This document shows positions 60,091 through 64,000 of a stretch of 64,000 bases of DNA, one piece after another (positions within the stretch are counted from its first letter, which is position 1; every line of letters begins with the position of its first letter). Made by a program: the position numbers and the translations under genes. The notes below the pieces were generated by a model, which saw only the letters and a list, made by a program, of their open reading frames with translations, was not told the DNA's origin and did not search any database. This DNA comes from JANRLT01 sp041736895 (GTDB lineage Bacteria; Planctomycetota; Planctomycetia; Pirellulales; JALHPA01): contig JBGSSS010000213.1 of the NCBI GenBank assembly GCA_041736895.1, positions 54,067 to 118,066 of the forward strand, in the 5' to 3' direction.

Positions 60091-60483
60091 ATGAGCTACA
60101 TTCTAGATACCGATACATGTTCTGCACATTTGCGAAAACGTCCTGACCTGACAACTCGATTCATTCAGTTCGGTCAGCTTTATACAACCACAATCAATGC
60201 CGGGGAACTATTCATATGGGCTTACAAGAAGCCAAAACCCCAGTTGTTATTACCAGGCATTGAAGACCTACTGTCCGATCTCATCGTTTTGCCGTTTGAT
60301 CGAGGATCTGCTGATGTGTTCGGTCAATATCGCGGATCATTGCTATCGAAGGGAATTGAAGTTTCGCGATTGGATATGCTTATTGCATCCATCGCATTGC
60401 AGCACAATTTGACTTTGGTGACACACAATACCAAGGATTATGTGAATATCCCTGATCTACGGCTTGAAGACTGGCTCGTCTAG
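60091..60483 (+). CDS. VapC-type PIN-domain ribonuclease toxin
   Basis: 130 aa. PIN residues: D6 in MSYILDTDTC, E39 in TINAGELFIWAYK, D94 in EVSRLDMLIASIALQHN, and the final VTHNTKDYVNI with T/N and D. The order and spacing match VapC endoribonucleases that cut tRNA or rRNA. It is adjacent to the antitoxin (3-bp gap), a standard type II toxin-antitoxin pair. A count of 240 bp in the gene gives 45% G+C, below the GC-rich neighbours. Confidence 0.88.
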   Translation: MSYILDTDTCSAHLRKRPDLTTRFIQFGQLYTTTINAGELFIWAYKKPKPQLLLPGIEDLLSDLIVLPFDRGSADVFGQYRGSLLSKGIEVSRLDMLIASIALQHNLTLVTHNTKDYVNIPDLRLEDWLV

Positions 60484-60533
60484 AGAACGCCATGTTTTTC
60501 AGCCCCGTCATAGTATTTGATTCACAACTCAAC

Positions 60534-61835
60534 CTACTTCTGATTCTCCTCACGCATCTTGAAAAGCGTCGCGCGCGCGGCTTGGATCGTGTGTTCAATA
60601 TCGCGATCGCTGTGCGCGGCCGAGACAAAGAGCGCCTCGTACTGGCTGCACGGCATGTAGACGCCACGCTCGATCAAGCCCCAGAAATAGCGGGCGAAGA
60701 CCTGCGTGTCGCACTGCGACGCCGTGTCCCAGTCGCGGATTTTGTGAGGCGCAAAGAATAGCGTCAGCATGCTGCCGACGCGGGCAACAGTGTGCGCGTA
60801 CCCAGAGTCCGTCGCCGCTTGGTCGAGTCCCTTAGCGAGCCGCGCCGAAAGCTTTTCAAGTTGTGCGTACGGCGGATCGCTTTGCAAGATTTTGAGCGTC
60901 GCGATGCCCGCGGCCATCGCCAGGGGATTGCCGCTGAGTGTGCCGGCTTGAAAGACACGGCCCGCGGGCAAGACGTGATTCATGATGTCAATCCGCCCGC
61001 CGTAGGCACCAACCGGCAACCCGCCTCCAACGATCTTACCGAGTGTGGTCAGGTCCGGTGTGATGCCGAACAGTTCCTGCGCCCCGCCCGGCGCGAGCCG
61101 GAAGCCGGTCATGACTTCGTCGAAGATAAGGACCGTGTTGTAAAAAGTGGTGAGCTTGCGCAACTCAGCAAGAAACTCCTTGTCGGGCACGACAAGGCCC
61201 ATGTTGCCGACGACCGGTTCGAGGATCACGGCGGCGATTTGCCCGCCGCGCTCGTGCATCGTCTGCTTGAAGCCCTCAACGTCGTTGTAGCGCAGAACGA
61301 TCGTGTCTTGCACCGTCCCGGGTGTCACACCGGGAGAGTTAGGCACGCCGAGTGTCGCCGCGCTGCTGCCGGCGGCGACGAGCAAACTATCGACGTGCCC
61401 GTGATAGCAGCCGGCAAACTTGATAACGAGGTTCCGCTTCGTAAACCCGCGTGCGAGCCGCAGCGCTGACATTGTCGCCTCGGTGCCGGAATTGACGAGT
61501 CGCACCTTTTCGACGCTCGGGACCATATCGACGATCAACTGCGCCAGTTCGCTTTCGCGTTCCGTCGGTGCGCCGTAACTGGTCCCGTGTTCGGCCGCAC
61601 TCTTGATCGCATCGACTACGACCGGATGCGCGTGGCCGAGGATCATCGGTCCCCACGACCCGATGTAGTCGATCAGTTTGTGTCCATCGATGTCGTAGAG
61701 GTACGCTCCTTGCGCGCGCTCGATAAACAACGGTTCGCCGCCGACAGCGCCAAATGCCCGCGCGGGACTATTCACACCGCCGGGGATCAAGGACTTGGCA
61801 CGGGCAAAGGCGAGGTGGCTGCGGGGGAAGTCCAT
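60534..61835 (-). CDS. hemL: Glutamate-1-semialdehyde 2,1-aminomutase
   Basis: The ATG at 61835 (MDFPRSHLAFARAKSLIPGG) gives 433 aa; the frame to 61991 adds repeat-encoded residues (FPEPRIPNPQPPNP). The PLP lysine is in DLTTLGKIVGGGLPVGAYGG. VNSGTEATMSALRLARGFTK and LIFDEVMTGFRLAPGGAQEL are diagnostic. It converts glutamate semialdehyde to 5-aminolevulinate, the C5 route. It follows hemB, which uses the product, on the same strand. A GGGATT repeat lies directly upstream. Confidence 0.95.
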   Translation of the reverse strand: MDFPRSHLAFARAKSLIPGGVNSPARAFGAVGGEPLFIERAQGAYLYDIDGHKLIDYIGSWGPMILGHAHPVVVDAIKSAAEHGTSYGAPTERESELAQLIVDMVPSVEKVRLVNSGTEATMSALRLARGFTKRNLVIKFAGCYHGHVDSLLVAAGSSAATLGVPNSPGVTPGTVQDTIVLRYNDVEGFKQTMHERGGQIAAVILEPVVGNMGLVVPDKEFLAELRKLTTFYNTVLIFDEVMTGFRLAPGGAQELFGITPDLTTLGKIVGGGLPVGAYGGRIDIMNHVLPAGRVFQAGTLSGNPLAMAAGIATLKILQSDPPYAQLEKLSARLAKGLDQAATDSGYAHTVARVGSMLTLFFAPHKIRDWDTASQCDTQVFARYFWGLIERGVYMPCSQYEALFVSAAHSDRDIEHTIQAARATLFKMREENQK

Positions 61836-61840
61836 TGTCT

Positions 61841-61881
61841 CGGGATTGGGGGGTTGGGGATTCGGGATTCGGGGTTCGGGA
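61841..61881. repeat. GGGATTCGGGATT repeat before hemL
   Basis: GGGATTGGGGGGTTGGGGAT then TCGGGATTCGGGGTTCGGG. It starts 6 nt upstream of the hemL ATG; same family as 43213 and 50258. Confidence 0.78.
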
Positions 61882-61987
61882 AAGACTGACAACGAAGCCG
61901 CCGCTGATATCAGTGGAGTTGCCGTTAGACGCCGCCTTTGTGATACGCGACACACGAAGAAAGAGCAAGCGACAGACGAGGCCAAAG

Positions 61988-62044
61988 CCAAGGGGTTGAT
62001 CCCCTTGGAGCGTCACTTCAGTTCCCCGGGGGTAAACCCCTGGG
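61988..62044. repeat. Two adjacent palindromes in the hemB-hemL gap
   Basis: CCAAGGGG-TTGAT-CCCCTTGG (61988-62008) and CCCCGGGGGTAAACCCCTGG (62024-62044, CCCAGGGG family copy 4). Confidence 0.7.
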
Positions 62045-62059
62045 CTTTGCAGAAACTTA

Positions 62060-63076
62060 CTAGCTTATCCATTTCGCCGCCTGCTTGGCCCAATAAGTAA
62101 TCAACATCGAAGCCCCTGCTCGGCGGAGTGCGGTTAGCATCTCGAGGGCTACGGCGCGCTCATCGAGCCAACCGTTGCGCGCGGCGGCTACGGCCATCGC
62201 GTATTCGCCCGAGACATTGTACGCCGCGAGTGGGACGCCGGGATATGTGCGGCCGACTTCACGAATCACATCGAGGTACGGCAGGCCCGGTTTGACCATG
62301 AGCATGTCGGCTCCTTCGTCGAGGTCGAGTTGCGCTTCGCGCAGCGCCTGGCCGAGCGACGAGGCGGGGTCCATCTGATAGCCGCGACGATTCCCGGCCT
62401 GCGGCGTGCTCTCGGCCGCTTCGCGGAACGGGCCGTAGAAGGCACTCGCGAACTTCACAGCGTAGCTCATGACCGGCAAGTGCGTGTGCCCTGCCCCGTC
62501 GAGACCCGCGCGAATCGCGCGGATCATGCCGTCCATCATGCCGCTCGGCGCAATGATGTCGGCCCCGGCTTGCGCGTGGTTCACGGCTTGCCGGGCGAGG
62601 AGCTCCAGCGTCTTGTCGTTGTTCACATCCCACCGCCCGCCGCATTCTTGATCCAAGATGCCGCAGTGCCCATGATCGGTGTACTCGCAGCAGCACAAGT
62701 CGGTGATGATCGGCAGCTCGGGGGCCGTTTTCTTGATGACGCGGATTGCCTGCTGCACGGGCCCGTCATCGGCCCATGCCGCGGAACCGATCGCATCTTT
62801 TTTGTCGGGAATGCCAAAGAGCAACACTGCGCCAAGCCCGAGCTTGGCCGCTTCTTCGGCTTCGGCCGCGATCAGATCTGGCGATAGTTGCGCGTGCCCC
62901 GGCAGCGAACTGATCTCGCGGCGCACGTTTTTTCCATTCCGCACGAACAGCGGCAGAATAAAATTCGCCGGGTGCAGCCGCGTTTCAGTCACCAGCGCGC
63001 GAATGCCGGGATGCTGCCGCAAGCGGCGCATGCGTGTCGCGGGAAAGCCGGGAATGTTTTGTTCAGAGTTGGACAT
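62060..63076 (-). CDS. hemB: Porphobilinogen synthase (delta-aminolevulinic acid dehydratase)
   Basis: 338 aa. It joins two 5-aminolevulinates. The Schiff-base lysines are in VMSYAVKFASAFYGPFREAA and DMLMVKPGLPYLDVIREV. The metal site ITDLCCCEYTDHGHCGIL is cysteine-rich, so the enzyme is zinc-dependent. The extra adjacent cysteine (CCC instead of CxC) is slightly unusual. It forms a likely transcription unit with hemL downstream. Confidence 0.96.
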   Translation of the reverse strand: MSNSEQNIPGFPATRMRRLRQHPGIRALVTETRLHPANFILPLFVRNGKNVRREISSLPGHAQLSPDLIAAEAEEAAKLGLGAVLLFGIPDKKDAIGSAAWADDGPVQQAIRVIKKTAPELPIITDLCCCEYTDHGHCGILDQECGGRWDVNNDKTLELLARQAVNHAQAGADIIAPSGMMDGMIRAIRAGLDGAGHTHLPVMSYAVKFASAFYGPFREAAESTPQAGNRRGYQMDPASSLGQALREAQLDLDEGADMLMVKPGLPYLDVIREVGRTYPGVPLAAYNVSGEYAMAVAAARNGWLDERAVALEMLTALRRAGASMLITYWAKQAAKWIS

Positions 63077-63160
63077 TCAATTGGTGCCGCTCGCCGCGGC
63101 GAGTGCTTTCTTTGTTACACGAAATACCACTGGCCGAGCCAGTGGCCGGGAAAGTTTGTC

Positions 63161-64000
63161 TTATTTGTCCGTGCTCGCTTGCTGCCAATCCTCGAGCGCT
63201 CGCCGGGCTTGACTGGTGAGCGCATCTGCCCAGGGACGATCGGCGTACAGCGTGATGATCCCTTCGAGGATCGCCCGGGCTTGCGGTTGATCGGTCGCGG
63301 CAAGCCGACGGGCATCAGCTAAGCGTTCTTGCAGCAACGCCAACTCCACGGCCTGCGCTTTCACGACGCTCGGCTGCCAGTGCGCGATCTTCTGTTTCGT
63401 CAATTCCAGGCACTTGGCATCTTCCACACTCAACGCGGCTTCCGACTTCGAACCGTAGAGTTGGACGATCGCTTGCCAACGCCTCAGCGCCGTGGGCGGA
63501 TCGCGTTCGACCAACTGATTCGCCAGTAAAAACTCGCGGACCAGGGGACTCGTCGTTTCTTCTTGCAGCAGCGAGTTCGCCCGCACGTGCAATTGCTTCT
63601 CGAAGCGCGTCACGGCCAGTTCTTCTTGCAAGTCACGAACCTCGGCGATGCGCGGGTCGTCGGGGTAACGTTCCACGAACTGCGTAAGCGTCGATTCTTG
63701 CTCGAGCAAACTCGCGCCCTCGACGCGGCCTTGCACTAGCTTGTGATAAAGTGCATCCGCGGTCGGCGGACGGGTCGCGAAATAGACCGCTCCGGCGATC
63801 AAGGCGAGGACGCCAACGATCGCCGCGGCATTCAACAACGTGCGGCGGCGCTGTTCGCGCGTTTCTTGCTCTGCCGTTTCGGCTTCTTCCTCTTCGACGG
63901 TAAGAAACCGATTCTCGCGCAGCAAGCGCAACGGCGCGGTCGAGGGCTGCGGCGCGCCGGCCGTGACGCGAGCTTGCATGGTCGGAGCATCCGACGCGGG
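63161..64000 (-). CDS. Membrane protein with N-terminal cytoplasmic segment, 5' end beyond the window
   Basis: At least 272 aa from the ATG at 63979, but the frame stays open to the window edge (seven more codons), so the true start may lie outside. A charged stretch (LTVEEEEAETAEQETREQRR) precedes one TM helix (AAAIVGVLALIAGAVYFATR, about residues 52-71). The large outer part is helical and TPR-like in character (LTQFVERYPDDPRIAEVRDL, ALRRWQAIVQLYGSKSEAAL). Its pattern recalls the C-terminal half of a planctomycete membrane protein or kinase. No domain is firmly recognised. It is 84 bp upstream of hemB on the same strand. Confidence 0.6.
   Translation of the reverse strand, partial: PASDAPTMQARVTAGAPQPSTAPLRLLRENRFLTVEEEEAETAEQETREQRRRTLLNAAAIVGVLALIAGAVYFATRPPTADALYHKLVQGRVEGASLLEQESTLTQFVERYPDDPRIAEVRDLQEELAVTRFEKQLHVRANSLLQEETTSPLVREFLLANQLVERDPPTALRRWQAIVQLYGSKSEAALSVEDAKCLELTKQKIAHWQPSVVKAQAVELALLQERLADARRLAATDQPQARAILEGIITLYADRPWADALTSQARRALEDWQQASTDK

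Overview
The window looks like a GC-rich planctomycete chromosome, most likely of the Pirellulales type. Two DUF1559 proteins carry the prepilin-type GFTLVELLVVIAIIGIL leader. There is a secreted sulfatase, a threonine/lysine pathway with the proposed homoserine kinase, two groEL genes, a DksA/TraR zinc-finger gene next to lspA, many short lipoproteins, and a very high load of short palindromic intergenic repeats. No rRNA, tRNA, CRISPR array or prophage was seen.

Layout. 1-7.8 kb: truncated serine hydrolase, DUF1559 protein, alpha/beta esterase, TIGR01777 epimerase with a SRPBCC partner, sulfatase, HisN-type phosphatase, Rrf2 regulator. 8-16.7 kb: lspA, a DksA-like protein, thrC, dapB, a membrane protein, a SERCA-type Ca ATPase, a small CxxC protein, a basic-secretory-protein peptidase. 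16.7-26.5 kb, all on the minus strand: UMF1-type transporter, thiC, then a chaperone supercluster transcribed groEL2-groES-groEL1-dnaJ-grpE-fmdB. 26.8-31.9 kb: lipoprotein, membrane-anchored phosphatase, SGNH hydrolase, a REP-associated transposase between inverted REP sequences, further lipoprotein/zinc-ribbon genes, an M42 peptidase. 32.2-36.8 kb: hom, proposed homoserine kinase, lysC with four ACT domains. 37-46.8 kb: bifunctional nuclease, valS with an AT-rich in-frame insert, a GxxExxY nuclease-like gene inside inverted repeats, cimA, ftsK with an acidic tail. 47-56.6 kb: tandem paralogous secreted proteins, truB, MmgE/PrpD, lipoprotein plus DUF1559, an ABC-F ATPase, an EEP-family hydrolase. 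56.7-64 kb: a 1003-aa secreted protein, a VapBC pair, hemL, hemB, and a truncated membrane protein.

Together lysC, hom, the proposed homoserine kinase, thrC and dapB give much of the aspartate pathway; cimA feeds isoleucine, and hemB/hemL give early C5 heme synthesis.

The two most interesting systems are repeat-based. (i) A REPtron: a HUH transposase gene (28855-29415) flanked by inverted REP hairpins, with solitary REP copies at 11.2 and 43.3 kb whose stems co-vary. (ii) Six palindromic elements whose facing arms hold up to four ACTGAT-type hexamers at roughly 9-10 bp period. Five are short and empty; one (41101-41614) encloses a GxxExxY / PD-(D/E)XK-like gene, which suggests an autonomous element and its non-autonomous relatives. 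At least nine other palindrome or repeat families fill the gaps between genes, and two have entered reading frames (the sulfatase N-terminus and the SRPBCC C-terminus).
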